64,000 nucleotides of DNA from Haloarcula halophila (GCF_029278565.1 NZ_CP119559.1:992001-1056000), one strand, 5' to 3'. Counted from the first letter of the stretch, positions 26,720-36,288 are shown. Translations and numbers: made by a program. Notes: generated by a model from the letters alone, not told the origin.

Positions 26720-27714
26720 TCGTCACCGGGTGTCGCGCTCGTCTCGGCGTCGGGCGTGTGAAACGCCGCTTCGAGATCGTACTCGTTGCCGGTCAGCATG
26801 AACAGCAGGTCCTCGACCAGTACCGTCATCTCCGGAAGCTCCCGGACCAGTATCCACGTGAGTCCGACGAGGACGACGACCGAGCCGACCTGTGCGAGAA
26901 TCCGATCCGCGAGATAGTACGACACCATCCGTGGGTCCGAGATCCCGAACAGCGACATGATTGGCCCCTCGAAGACCTGCATCCGCTGGCGGCCAAACGA
27001 GATGGCGATGAAGACGTTCCGGAACAGGTTCAGGACGTAGATCACCGCCGCCGTCGCCGCCAGCGCCCTGAGCTTGCGCCGCCACGGGGCCGACACCGCC
27101 AGGATGGCACCGGCGAAGATCGAGATACTCCCGATCCCGGTACAGGCAAGCAGGATGTTGTAGGTGACCGGCCCCTCCTCGTGGTCGAACCAGAACGTGC
27201 TCTCGTAGGGGTACTGCTTGGTGACGATCTCGATCCCGTTGTGTGAGAAGCCGTCGACGACGACGGGATCGACGCCCAAAAGCGCCATCAGAAAGCCGGT
27301 CTGGTCGGTGACAACCTCGACCAGGAACTGCCGGAGCGGCTCGATCGTGAGGAAGGGGACGTAGACGATTCCCATCGTCCCGACCGCTCGGGTCAAGACG
27401 AACAGCGAGTCCCGCCCGTTCCACAACAGGTAGCCGGCATACAGCGACAGCGGGACCGCGGCCACGCTGCCGATCCCCTCGACGAAACTCTTCTGTGTCA
27501 GGACGAAATGGGGGATCAGCACGAACCAGAACGCGCCGAACAGTCCCCACCCCGTGACTGCCGTGATTCTGGCCCACTGCTCGTCTCTGTGGTGGAGGAG
27601 CGCACTTCCGAGAAAGCTCGCGAGGACGAGCCACATCAGCGGCTCCGAGAGAACGAGCGGGTCAAACGACAGTCCAGCGAACGTGACACGGGACTGCAGG
27701 ACTGTCGCCATCAT
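26716..27714 (-). CDS. artA: Archaeosortase A
   Basis: 332 aa, MMATVLQSRVTF. About eight hydrophobic segments. The active-site set of exosortases/archaeosortases is visible: Cys in LLACTGIGSISIF, Arg in LNLFRNVFIAISFGRQ, and a further conserved Arg/His region near MVSYYLADRILAQVG. It cleaves the PGF-CTERM tail of surface glycoproteins and joins them to a lipid in the membrane. The PGF-CTERM protein encoded directly upstream (27855-30986) is an obvious substrate. A near-leaderless promoter precedes it. Confidence 0.93.
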   Translation of the reverse strand: MMATVLQSRVTFAGLSFDPLVLSEPLMWLVLASFLGSALLHHRDEQWARITAVTGWGLFGAFWFVLIPHFVLTQKSFVEGIGSVAAVPLSLYAGYLLWNGRDSLFVLTRAVGTMGIVYVPFLTIEPLRQFLVEVVTDQTGFLMALLGVDPVVVDGFSHNGIEIVTKQYPYESTFWFDHEEGPVTYNILLACTGIGSISIFAGAILAVSAPWRRKLRALAATAAVIYVLNLFRNVFIAISFGRQRMQVFEGPIMSLFGISDPRMVSYYLADRILAQVGSVVVLVGLTWILVRELPEMTVLVEDLLFMLTGNEYDLEAAFHTPDAETSATPGDD

Positions 27715-27736
27715 TGGTCGTATATTGGCAAATCCG

Positions 27737-27746
27737 GCGTATATGC
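27737..27746 (-). promoter_or_regulatory. TATA element of artA
   Basis: The minus strand reads GCATATACGC about 23-32 nt upstream of the ATG at 27714, giving a leaderless or nearly leaderless transcript. It supports independent expression of artA from the surface-protein genes. Confidence 0.4.
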
Positions 27747-27818
27747 TTTGCCGTTACGCCCGCGTGCAGCGGTCGAGCGAGACCGACGGCGACAGCTGTC
27801 GCTACCGGGCTAGCGCAT

Positions 27819-27855
27819 AAAAAAGGCGAGTTTCAGGGACCGGAGTTACTCCGGT
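27819..27855 (-). terminator. Terminator of the surface glycoprotein operon
   Basis: The stem ACCGGAG/CTCCGGT with a 3-nt loop (27839-27855) begins at the stop codon of the PGF-CTERM gene. It is followed 15 nt later by six U residues (27819-27824 on the minus strand). This separates the highly expressed surface genes from artA. Confidence 0.55.
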
Positions 27856-30800
27856 TAGTTGTTACGGCGGACTGCGAGCAGCGCCGCGGCGACCAGCGCG
27901 ACCAGAGCGATCACAGCGGTGAAGCCGGGACCGTCTCCGGACGTGGTGGTCGGTGCGTCAGTCGGCGTGCTCATCTCGGTCGGCTCCTCGGTCGGCGTCG
28001 GCGTCGGCGTTGCCGTCGGCTCGTCCGTCGGCGTCGGCGTCGGCGTCGGCGTCGAGGTGACGACCGTCACGTTCGCGCTGTCGGTCACTGCCGAGCCGTC
28101 CTCGGTGTAGGGACCGTCAGCGTCCGGGAAGTCGTACTCCTCGTTTCCGTTAGTGTCGAGGTGCGGCATCGCGATCGCCGTGAAGTCCTCTTCCTGGGCG
28201 TCCACGGAGACCTCGATGTCCTCGTGGCTACCGGAGTCGAGGTAGTCGGAGTTCCCGATGACACTGCCCGCGACTTCGCCGTCGAGGAGCGTGCCATCGT
28301 GGATGACGACGAAGCCACCGTCGGACAGCGACGCGCTGTCAACAGTGACAGTCTCGCCGTCGGATTCCTGGTCGCTGATATTGACGGATGCAACCGGTGC
28401 GGCTGCGACGCGACCGTCAATCTCTTCGCCCAGTTCGTCACCGCTCAGGCGAACCTGACCAGTGAAGTTGGCACCGGGCTGCTCGTCGCTGAAGTCAGCC
28501 GTGGCCGTGAAGGTCCCGTCCGGCTGGACGATCGCGGTCGGCTGCTTCAGGAACGGAGCGCTGGAGTCGGAACTCCGGAGGAACACCGTGAGTTCCGTAC
28601 CAGGTGCGACGACACTCTCGCCAGAGATGTTCTGGCCTTCGGCAGCGCGAACAACGACATCGTCATCGTTGTTCAGGCTGGTACCGTCGTCGCGGTCCAG
28701 GACATCGAAGGTACCGTTGACGTCCTGCGCGTCTTCGTCAGTACCCAGTTCAGTGGCATCGTCGCCGGCAACACTGAAGTTGGTCGTGTACGCGTCACCG
28801 TCTTCGGCACCCTCGTCGAGGAGTGCCTGACTGTCGACGGCAACGAACTGCGTGTTGTTGTCCTCGTCGACGAGGACGTGGACGTTGCTGGTGCCGAGGT
28901 CGTCGATGGAGATGTCGGATTCCTCGACGTTAGCGCCGGGGTCCTCGTCCTCGAAGAGGAACGAGATGTGGCCCGTGTCCGCGTCCTGGAAGTTCTCCGT
29001 GTGCGTCTGCAGCGCTTCGGCCTCGGAGAGATCGTTCACTTCCGAGTGGTACGTGTACAGACCTTCGAGGCCGGAGGCCTCGACCTGAGCGACGAGCGTG
29101 TCCTGCGTCGCGAGCTCTTCGGACTGCGTCAGCTCGCCGTCCTGGATCAGCTGGTAGACATCGCCGACCTCGTCGTTGTCGAGGTCCTCGATGTCACTGA
29201 AGCTGTCTTCCGGAGCGACCCAGTTCTGCAGGTTCTCGGTCGACCGGTCCTGCAGGGAGATCGTTCCGACGTCCTGCTCGTTGTCGCCGGTGACATCGTT
29301 GTCGTTCTCACCGGTGATGTTCATCGTGTAGTCCGTGGAGTCGAGGAGATCCTCTCCGACTTCACGGTCGGTGTCGACGAAGCCACCGTTCCGCTCGATG
29401 ACTTCCAGCTCGTCGTCGTCGTCAGCGACGGTGACGACGCCGGGGTTGACCTCGTCCATCGGGACCGCGCCCGCGGAGTAGCTGTTGAACTGAACAGTGA
29501 CCTGCCCGTCGTCACTGTCGTCCGTCAGGTTCAGCAGCAGGTTGTAGTTGTCGTCGGACTCGTCACCGATGTTCAGCATCGCAGTGTCGGTGTTTTCGAG
29601 GTTGACCGTGACGTTCACAACGTCACCGCGTTCCTCGATGAAGACACCGTCGGCTTCGAAGCCGGCTTCAGCGTCGCCAGCTTCGACGACTTCGAACTCG
29701 TCGCTGTTTGCGCTGACCTGCGTGTTGACGTCGGAGATTTCGACGGTGTAGTTGCCGGTGTCGACTTCACCGAAGTCGACCTCGGCCTCACCGTCGTTGT
29801 CGATCGTGACCGTTCGCTCGACTTCCTCGTCACCGTTGGAGTCGAGGAGATCGGCGTCGACCTCGCGGTCGATGTCGTTGGACTCGACAGTCGCAGTCAC
29901 GTTCTCGTCGTCCTCGAACGTGTCCTCGTCAGCCTCGACCGAGAGGCCGAGGTCTTCGAGCTGCAGCGAGCTGTTGGTGCCCGCGTTGTCGTTCTCGATG
30001 TTGTAGTCGCCAACGTCGCGGTTGTCGGTGTCGAAGACGTAGACCTGGCTGTTCGCGCCAGTACCACGCGTGGCGGAGAACGTCAGGTCATCGTCGCCGT
30101 CCGTGTTGATCTGGAACTGGTCACCGACGTTGCCCTCGAACGTGACGTTGGAGCCCTGGTAGGCTTCAACGTCGTCGTTCGTGAGCGTGTTGACCGTAGC
30201 CGGTGCGAACTTCGCTTCTTCCGTGACTTCGTCGAGGCTGTTACCGTCCGTATCTTCGTAGCCGGAGACGGTGACCTCGTCGATGCGGTTGTAGGTCTGG
30301 TCAGTGTCCACCACGACGCGCCCGTTGTCGGGCGACTGGATCTGCGAGTCGTCGACGGAGATGTCGTCGTCGTTGCTGAGGTGGATCGTGACTTCAGGGT
30401 TGTCCTCGAAGACGTCCTCGTTGAACGCCAGTTCGAGGATGGTACCCTCTTCGGAGTCGACGTAGTGCGTTGCTTTGCGCAGCTCAGGTGCTCCGGGCTC
30501 GGAGTCACCTTCGTTCGGCGGTTCGGTTCCAGCTTCCTCGATCGTGACCGAGGAGGTCACGGTCGACGAGCTTTCCGATCCGACGAAGCCAGAGACCTCG
30601 ATCGGTCCACTGTCACCAGTCGATGCGTCGTCCGCGACCTCGTAGGTGATAGTGGTCTCGAAGGAGTCACCAGCAGCGAGCTGGCTGGTGTAGAAGACAG
30701 CATCCCCGCCGAAGTTGCCGGTTTGGCCGTCTCCTGAAGCCGAGACTGCGGTAACGCCGTCAGGCAGGTCACCGAGTTCAAGACCGCCGGCGGATGCAGT

Positions 30801-30986
30801 CTCGTCTCCATCGTTCGTCAGTGTATACGTCACGTCGAATGTCGATCCCTGCGTCGCCGTCCCCGGATCGGAGGCCGACAGATCGGCCTGCGGGGCTGCA
30901 GCAACAGGCATCGACAGGGCAACGACGGACAGCACCATAAGCGCTGCCAGGCCCAGTGCCTTTACTGAATTGTGGTTACGTGTCAT
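27855..30986 (-). CDS. PGF-CTERM surface glycoprotein (BGTF-type, S-layer-like)
   Basis: 1043 aa. The Sec signal peptide is in residues 1-31 (ALGLAALMVLSVVALSMPVA then AAP). Residues ~32-160 look like a CARDB/DUF11-type beta domain, then a long acidic region with many N-x-S/T sequons and Ig-like repeats that I associate with BGTF-domain haloarchaeal S-layer proteins. The stalk is a Thr/Pro repeat (TPTPTPTPTDEPTATPTPTP onward, ~975-1015), followed by GDGPGF, a hydrophobic helix and RRNN, the archaeosortase A recognition tail. It should be N- and O-glycosylated and lipid-anchored. It lies 27 bp behind the other surface gene, so the two are probably co-transcribed. Confidence 0.92.
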   Translation of the reverse strand: MTRNHNSVKALGLAALMVLSVVALSMPVAAAPQADLSASDPGTATQGSTFDVTYTLTNDGDETASAGGLELGDLPDGVTAVSASGDGQTGNFGGDAVFYTSQLAAGDSFETTITYEVADDASTGDSGPIEVSGFVGSESSSTVTSSVTIEEAGTEPPNEGDSEPGAPELRKATHYVDSEEGTILELAFNEDVFEDNPEVTIHLSNDDDISVDDSQIQSPDNGRVVVDTDQTYNRIDEVTVSGYEDTDGNSLDEVTEEAKFAPATVNTLTNDDVEAYQGSNVTFEGNVGDQFQINTDGDDDLTFSATRGTGANSQVYVFDTDNRDVGDYNIENDNAGTNSSLQLEDLGLSVEADEDTFEDDENVTATVESNDIDREVDADLLDSNGDEEVERTVTIDNDGEAEVDFGEVDTGNYTVEISDVNTQVSANSDEFEVVEAGDAEAGFEADGVFIEERGDVVNVTVNLENTDTAMLNIGDESDDNYNLLLNLTDDSDDGQVTVQFNSYSAGAVPMDEVNPGVVTVADDDDELEVIERNGGFVDTDREVGEDLLDSTDYTMNITGENDNDVTGDNEQDVGTISLQDRSTENLQNWVAPEDSFSDIEDLDNDEVGDVYQLIQDGELTQSEELATQDTLVAQVEASGLEGLYTYHSEVNDLSEAEALQTHTENFQDADTGHISFLFEDEDPGANVEESDISIDDLGTSNVHVLVDEDNNTQFVAVDSQALLDEGAEDGDAYTTNFSVAGDDATELGTDEDAQDVNGTFDVLDRDDGTSLNNDDDVVVRAAEGQNISGESVVAPGTELTVFLRSSDSSAPFLKQPTAIVQPDGTFTATADFSDEQPGANFTGQVRLSGDELGEEIDGRVAAAPVASVNISDQESDGETVTVDSASLSDGGFVVIHDGTLLDGEVAGSVIGNSDYLDSGSHEDIEVSVDAQEEDFTAIAMPHLDTNGNEEYDFPDADGPYTEDGSAVTDSANVTVVTSTPTPTPTPTDEPTATPTPTPTEEPTEMSTPTDAPTTTSGDGPGFTAVIALVALVAAALLAVRRNN

Positions 30987-31013
30987 GTGTTGTTAGCTTG
31001 TTTTGTGATTCGA

Positions 31014-34000
31014 TCAGTTAGCTTGGTTGTACGCTTCGATGACGGCGAGGACATCCTGGAAGCCAACAGGCTGACCGCCGATCTGCGAGTCGTCGTTACT
31101 CGCCTGAATCGCAGCGATGACTTCCGGGAAGTCGATCTCGCCGTTGTTGTTGGTGTCGAACCGCTCAACGCCACCACTGCTGGTGTCGTTGGTGACAGTG
31201 ATCTCAGCCGTTTGGCTGCCGTCGTCCGTGAAGACACCGTGCGTGTAGTTGCCGGTGTTAGCGAGGCTGAGGCCGTCGAATTCCACAGTCTGCGATTCGC
31301 CAGCTTCCAGCGTGACTTCCTGGCTGGCGACCGTCGTGTTCTCGGTGAGAAGACCGGTTCCAACGCGGAACTCGACAGTCTTCGTGTCCGAGACCGGAGC
31401 GGTGTTCTCGATCGTGGCGCTAGCGGTGAATTCCTCTTCGGCACCGACAGTCGTCGGTGCGGACAGGCCGCTCACCTCGAAGTTGCCGTCGGTCGGCTCC
31501 GCGCCGACGATGACAACGTTCGCTTCCTGGGTGAAGTCGATCTTGACCGGGCTGTCGGTGTCACCGACACCCTCGGTTCCGGAGTCGAGCTCGATACCGG
31601 CGACACGCGTGTAGTCGACGCCGTCAGGGTCTTGGGCCGGCACACGCGGGAGCGTGTACTGAGCCTGACCCTGCTGCTCGGACGGGAAGGTCAGCAGCGT
31701 CACCGACGTCGCGTTCTGGAGCGTGACGGTGTCGAAGCCGTTCCCGGTTCCGTTAGCGATCTCGTACGCTTGGAGCGTCTCACCAGTGACAGTGACGTTT
31801 TCGCCGCTGTCAGTGTTGGTGACAGTGAACTCCGCGTCGAGGACCTCAGATCGGGTCCGGTCGGTCAGATCGTCTTCCGCTTCGATAGTGAAGACCGTCC
31901 CGTTCTGCGAGACGAACTCTTCAGTGTAGACAACGGAGCCGATGATCGGCTCGTTGTCCTCGTTGGTCACGATACCGGAGACCGAGCCAGTTTCGAACAC
32001 GGTCGTTCCAACGAAGGTGACGTTCGACTCGTCGGTGATCGACGAGTCGGCTTCGAGCGTCGCCGTCTTGTTGGTCCGAAGCGTCGTGTCGTTCTGGACG
32101 GTTTCCAGCAGGACAGTCGCCTCGCTGTCGCCGTCCGTGGAGACGGTGACAGTCGGCGAGGACGACGAGTTGTCAACGTTGACGACAGTCCCACCGATCG
32201 CAGTCGGGAGGAACTGTCCGTCGAAGTCGTCGTTGAGGCCGACCGTGACGTTGGTGTCAAGGTCGTCAACGACTTCGCCCTGGAAGTTAGTCGCGGTCGC
32301 GTTAACTTCGATCACGTCGATGGTTCCGTCACGTGCGACCGGCTGGTAGGTGTCGTCGCTCTGATCGTCGAACGCAGTGATATCGTCAGTGCTGACATCA
32401 CTGAGGTCGTCGATCGCCGGGTGGACACCGACCTGCGTGATGTTCACCGAGTCAGGTTCGACTTCCTTCTCTTCGAGCAGGAAGGTCCGCTCGACCACGT
32501 CACGATCCGTATCGTAGGACGTGATAGTGGCATCCTGGTACTGTCGTGCGTAGTCAGCACGCTCGGCCATCACGGTGTAGTCGACACCGTTTTTGCCGTC
32601 AGCACGCAGGTTGGTCAGGGTTGCCTGCCCGTTTTCGTTGGTGGTCGCAACCGGGTTAGCATCCGTATTGCTCGCGCGGTCTTCGACACCGGCAGCGGTC
32701 AGGTTCTCAGTGACTTCGACATCCACGGCGCCGCTAACGTTCGTGAAGTTAGCGTTGCCGGGGTTGTCGATGTCACCGGTTTCCGTCGACTGGACGGTGT
32801 AGTTGCCAGGTTCGATCGGGACGATGTTGAACTGGAAGCTGGGGCCCAGTGCCGTGTTGCCACCGTCACCGGCGGTAGCAAGGAATCCAGATCCGACACT
32901 GTCGTCGGACTGGTTCAGCGTGTCGTTGCGGACGAAGTCCGAACTGTCGTCGTACGTGATGTCGTAGTCATCATTGTCGACGACAGCACCGGTGTCTTCG
33001 TTGATGACACGGAATAGTGCCTGATCGCCGGTATCCACGTTGGTTTCGTTGTTCGCGTCGATCTGGTTGTTGAGGAACCGATCCGTTTCCACTGCGTAAA
33101 CAGTGGCACCCTCAAGCTCAGCGGCGGTGTCCTTGTCCTTGACCTGTGCGACGAAGACGCCTTCACCGTCTTCGGGGATGAAGGAGGCCGTCGCCTGGGT
33201 CGTGAGGCCGTTCGAGGTCTCGAATTCGAGCAGGACGTCCTGCACTGTGTCCGAGGTAGCCGTGAACGTGACCTCACCATCTGCGTTGGTCGAGGTAGTG
33301 ACACTGGTCTGGGTACCAGCCGTATCCGGATCCAGGTCAACAGTGCCATCGACATCACTGGGGTTAGCGAAGCTCACTGTCACGTCCTCACCCTCAAGGG
33401 GCTGGTCAGGACTAGCAAGATCGTTAGTCGTGACCTGAGCCGTGAAGCTAGCTTCGTCAGTCGAATCGGCGATTGCGGTACCGTCACTAGCGACAATCTC
33501 GATGTCGTCCGCGTTCACGACACGCTGGAGACGGACGTCGAAGCGTTCAGTAGAGCCTGCTTCGACCAAGGCCGTACGGGCGAACGACTCATACTGGGTG
33601 CCAGTTGCGTTTTCGACCTGACTCGTATCGATCCGAACCCGGTAGTCGATGCCGTCGGGGAAAGTACCAGGATCAGGGACCGGGACTTCAACGGTGTATT
33701 CGTCGTTCGAACCGCTGACGAATGCCGGCGAGGCTTCGACCTCACGAACGTCACCACTGATAGTGCCGTCTGCATCGCCGTCGGTTTCGACGATCAGCTC
33801 GACATCACTGGCGTTGTCAATCCGGTTACCGTTCTGGTCACGGAGGTCACCAGTAATGAACGCCGTATCGTCTTCGGCTGTGACATCAGTGTCGACAGTG
33901 GCAGTGTCCTCGGTGTTGCCGTTGGCGTCCGTGGTAGTGAGCTCAGACTCAACCGTGTCCGGAGCTACACCGTTAGGGATGGAGACCGAGAACGAGACGT

Positions 34001-34730
34001 TCCGACTCTCACCCGCTGGCACAGTCACGCTCTTCGTACTGGTGGCTGCGGTCGCTCCAACGGAGCCGGTATCACTGTACGACACGTCACGCGTGATCTC
34101 ACTCGCACCGTTGTTCGTGAGTTCACCGGTAACGGTGATACTCGTTCCCTCGGTGGCAAGCCCCGGAGCACGGGCTTCAAGGTCCGCGTCCGCAGCAGTG
34201 ATGGTGACGGTAGTATCGAGTTGGGTCGTACTACCCGGGTTAACTATGAAGCTAACCGGGTATTCACCCGCACTAGTCGGGTTTCCGACATCCTCGATTT
34301 CCAGTGTGAGAGTATCTTGACCACCATCGACCGTGGCGGAGCTTTCGGTACTGAACTCCACTACACCGTTGTTGTTGTCAACGGTGAAAGTCGATGAGTC
34401 GATACCCTGTGCGTTTGACCCAGAGTCGAGGAAGTTCTCCGAGCCCGTACCAAGTGTGGCTATGGAGCTCTCGTCGACGTTGCTGAGGTCAAACTCACTT
34501 CCGAATTCTATTCGATAATCCTGTGCGTCCTCATCGGACGTTGGTGAAACCTGGAACGTATATGTCCCAGTATTACCAGCTGCAGCTGAACTGGTGGATA
34601 CGCCACCCGAGTCCAGGTTCTGGTTTGCCGCAGCCGCGTTCCCTGAGAGCGCGACGGTCCCTCCGAATACGGAGAATACCATCAGCGCCGCGAGGAACAG
34701 ACTACGGAGTTTTTCGTTTGTGTCTGTCAT
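31014..34730 (-). CDS. Secreted surface protein with dockerin-like C-terminus
   Basis: 1238 aa. The signal peptide SLFLAALMVFSVFGGTVAL ends near SGNAAAANQN. The body is a series of acidic beta domains; a CARDB-like domain is near the end (SGLSAPTTVGAEEEFTASA to GNYTHGVFTDDG). The last ~55 residues start VERFDTNNNGEIDFPEVIAA, a calcium-binding loop of dockerin/EF-hand type, followed by a second helix pair whose loop lacks Asp residues (GGQPVGFQDVLAVIEAYNQ). There is no PGF-CTERM tail, unlike the downstream gene, so it is probably secreted or held by another protein through its dockerin-like end. It has its own promoter with a long leader. Confidence 0.88.
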   Translation of the reverse strand: MTDTNEKLRSLFLAALMVFSVFGGTVALSGNAAAANQNLDSGGVSTSSAAAGNTGTYTFQVSPTSDEDAQDYRIEFGSEFDLSNVDESSIATLGTGSENFLDSGSNAQGIDSSTFTVDNNNGVVEFSTESSATVDGGQDTLTLEIEDVGNPTSAGEYPVSFIVNPGSTTQLDTTVTITAADADLEARAPGLATEGTSITVTGELTNNGASEITRDVSYSDTGSVGATAATSTKSVTVPAGESRNVSFSVSIPNGVAPDTVESELTTTDANGNTEDTATVDTDVTAEDDTAFITGDLRDQNGNRIDNASDVELIVETDGDADGTISGDVREVEASPAFVSGSNDEYTVEVPVPDPGTFPDGIDYRVRIDTSQVENATGTQYESFARTALVEAGSTERFDVRLQRVVNADDIEIVASDGTAIADSTDEASFTAQVTTNDLASPDQPLEGEDVTVSFANPSDVDGTVDLDPDTAGTQTSVTTSTNADGEVTFTATSDTVQDVLLEFETSNGLTTQATASFIPEDGEGVFVAQVKDKDTAAELEGATVYAVETDRFLNNQIDANNETNVDTGDQALFRVINEDTGAVVDNDDYDITYDDSSDFVRNDTLNQSDDSVGSGFLATAGDGGNTALGPSFQFNIVPIEPGNYTVQSTETGDIDNPGNANFTNVSGAVDVEVTENLTAAGVEDRASNTDANPVATTNENGQATLTNLRADGKNGVDYTVMAERADYARQYQDATITSYDTDRDVVERTFLLEEKEVEPDSVNITQVGVHPAIDDLSDVSTDDITAFDDQSDDTYQPVARDGTIDVIEVNATATNFQGEVVDDLDTNVTVGLNDDFDGQFLPTAIGGTVVNVDNSSSSPTVTVSTDGDSEATVLLETVQNDTTLRTNKTATLEADSSITDESNVTFVGTTVFETGSVSGIVTNEDNEPIIGSVVYTEEFVSQNGTVFTIEAEDDLTDRTRSEVLDAEFTVTNTDSGENVTVTGETLQAYEIANGTGNGFDTVTLQNATSVTLLTFPSEQQGQAQYTLPRVPAQDPDGVDYTRVAGIELDSGTEGVGDTDSPVKIDFTQEANVVIVGAEPTDGNFEVSGLSAPTTVGAEEEFTASATIENTAPVSDTKTVEFRVGTGLLTENTTVASQEVTLEAGESQTVEFDGLSLANTGNYTHGVFTDDGSQTAEITVTNDTSSGGVERFDTNNNGEIDFPEVIAAIQASNDDSQIGGQPVGFQDVLAVIEAYNQAN

Positions 34731-35057
34731 GTTTGGTTGTATGTTATTTCAGTCGGCGACGGGAGCTTTCCTCGATCGCAGACGCGACCCGCGTACCGGT
34801 CTGAACGATCGTACTCACTGCCATCACCATGGGTAGGGGTACGGTCTAAACCAACGTTGGATGTTATAAATGCTTTGTGGTCAGTGAACAGGGATGAGAG
34901 AGTGTAACACACCAGAAAACGGGCAGTAGAGACGATACGGCCGCGTTCAACGCCGGTTCGATTTTGTATCAGCCGCGTGTCATCGCTTCGTCAGACACCT
35001 GTAGAAAAAGTGTAAATTTCGGCCTGCTCGTGGTACTTTGCCCGAGCTAGTCGGGAC
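34731..35057. other. 327-bp regulatory gap upstream of the surface operon
   Basis: No coding frame is convincing. It holds the TATA element and long leader of the surface protein operon. A small hairpin, CCCGA/TCGGG, sits at 35041-35055 right after the glyoxalase stop and may end that transcript. Base composition is lower in GC than the flanking genes. Confidence 0.6.
34864..34870 (-). promoter_or_regulatory. TATA element of the surface protein operon
   Basis: The minus strand reads TTTATAA in an AT-rich patch ~135 nt upstream of the ATG at 34730. The predicted start near 34840 leaves a leader of ~110 nt, similar in length to leaders known for haloarchaeal S-layer genes. A CCAACGTTGG palindrome (34851-34860) lies just downstream of the TATA. 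Confidence 0.45.
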
Positions 35058-35810
35058 TCAGTTGGTCACGACCTCGATCTCGTGGCCGTCGAGGTCTTTG
35101 GTGAACGCGTACCGGTCGTCGCAACTCGCCGGGTCGCGGTACTCCTCGGCGTGGCGATCCATGAGTGTCCCCCACGTCTCGTGGAGGTCGTCGGTCCGGA
35201 CCGCGAGGTGTCCCCAGGCGTCGCCCAACTCGTAGGACCGCCCGTCGTAGTTGTAGGTCAACTCGACCGACATCGCCTCCGGCGGTGCGTCGCCGGGCTC
35301 GACGAAGTACAGCGCGAAGTCGTCGAACTCCTCCCGCCGGGTGAGGTCGTAGTCCAGTTTGCGGACGTACCAGCCGATCGCCTCGTCGGCGTCCTCGACA
35401 CGGAGCATCGTGTGATCCAGCGACCACTTCGCGCCGTGGTCGCGCTCGACGATCTCGACCTCGTGGCCGTCGGGATCTTTGACGAAGGCGTAGGAGCCAC
35501 CACAGGAGTCCGGATCGCGGTAGTCCTCCACGCCGGCGTCCATCAGTTCCTCGTAGGCCTCGTAGACGTCCTCACAGCGGACGGCGATGTGCCCCCAGGC
35601 GTCCCCCATCGTGTACGTGCGCCCGTCGTGATTGTACGTCAGCTCCAGAAGCGCCCCCTGATCGTGGACGTCCTCGGGGCCGAGGAAGACGTTCGTGAAC
35701 GTCTCCGCCTCCCAGCGTCCCTTCTCCTCGTAGTCGAGGAAGGTCTGGTACCAGTCGAGCGCGGCGTCCAGATCCTCGACGCGCATCATCGTATGATCCA
35801 GTGTCAGCAT
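35058..35810 (-). CDS. Tandem VOC/glyoxalase-domain protein
   Basis: 250 aa from ATG at 35810 (MLTLDHTMMRVEDLD); an upstream ATG would add a proline-rich stretch that overlaps the neighbouring gene and is less likely. Two copies of a ~120-aa glyoxalase I-like unit are fused: DHTMMRVEDLDAALDWY at ~5 and DHTMLRVEDADEAIGWY at ~128. Each has the expected metal ligands: His in DHTM, Glu in LELTYN/VELTYN, His in WGHIAV/WGHLAV, Glu in GHEVEIVE/GHEIEVV. It may detoxify methylglyoxal, but the natural thiol cofactor in haloarchaea is gamma-glutamylcysteine-type rather than glutathione, and the substrate is not proven. Confidence 0.85.
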   Translation of the reverse strand: MLTLDHTMMRVEDLDAALDWYQTFLDYEEKGRWEAETFTNVFLGPEDVHDQGALLELTYNHDGRTYTMGDAWGHIAVRCEDVYEAYEELMDAGVEDYRDPDSCGGSYAFVKDPDGHEVEIVERDHGAKWSLDHTMLRVEDADEAIGWYVRKLDYDLTRREEFDDFALYFVEPGDAPPEAMSVELTYNYDGRSYELGDAWGHLAVRTDDLHETWGTLMDRHAEEYRDPASCDDRYAFTKDLDGHEIEVVTN

Positions 35811-35841
35811 ATCCGGATCGAAGGCCGGCGGGGCGAAAAGA

Positions 35842-36288
35842 CTACCGGGAGCGGCCACCGCTGGCAGGGGCGACGAGCGGCCAGTAGTACCACCACGCGA
35901 CGGCCAACAACAGAACGGTCCCGACCGGGAGCGCGACGTAGCCGATCCGGCGGTTGAATCCCAGGAACACGCTCACCTGTGTGAGTCCGGCACCGACGAG
36001 TGCGAGCGCAGTGATCCGCTCGTCCTCGCGCCAGACGACACCCGACACCGCGCTCGCGAGCGCGAGGAGATAGAGGACGACGCCGCTCCGCCAGGCTTCG
36101 ATGAACGCAGGGAGTCCCTGAGTGAACCGATAGAAGTAGTCGTAGATCGAGACCACGGCCGGCGGGTTCGTGTTGAACAGCCCGAAGGTGAACAGCACCG
36201 TCAACTCACCGCCGATAACCAGAACCGTCCACGGGAGAACCCCGACGGCGAGGACGGCGATCAGGCGTCGGCGCGGACCCTGTCCCAT
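35842..36288 (-). CDS. Small haloarchaeal membrane protein (TIGR04206-like)
   Basis: 148 aa with four hydrophobic segments, start MGQGPRRRLIAVLAVG. The segment FNTNPPAVVSIYDYFYRFTQ in the first loop is distinctive. I associate it with a haloarchaeal family of unknown function (TIGR04206, from memory). It stops 32 bp before the glyoxalase start on the same strand. No catalytic residues are evident. Confidence 0.65.
   Translation of the reverse strand: MGQGPRRRLIAVLAVGVLPWTVLVIGGELTVLFTFGLFNTNPPAVVSIYDYFYRFTQGLPAFIEAWRSGVVLYLLALASAVSGVVWREDERITALALVGAGLTQVSVFLGFNRRIGYVALPVGTVLLLAVAWWYYWPLVAPASGGRSR

Noticed and set aside
27975-28070. Dense repeat of GGCGTC-like units
   Set aside because: It is the Thr/Pro-rich stalk before the PGF-CTERM tail of the surface glycoprotein, as expected for O-glycosylated stalks.
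27714-30737. Long plus-strand open frame (about 1000 codons) opposite the surface glycoprotein
   Set aside because: Its Val/Asp/Arg-rich composition mirrors the acidic gene on the other strand, a common artefact of GC-rich haloarchaeal genes, and it has no domain features.
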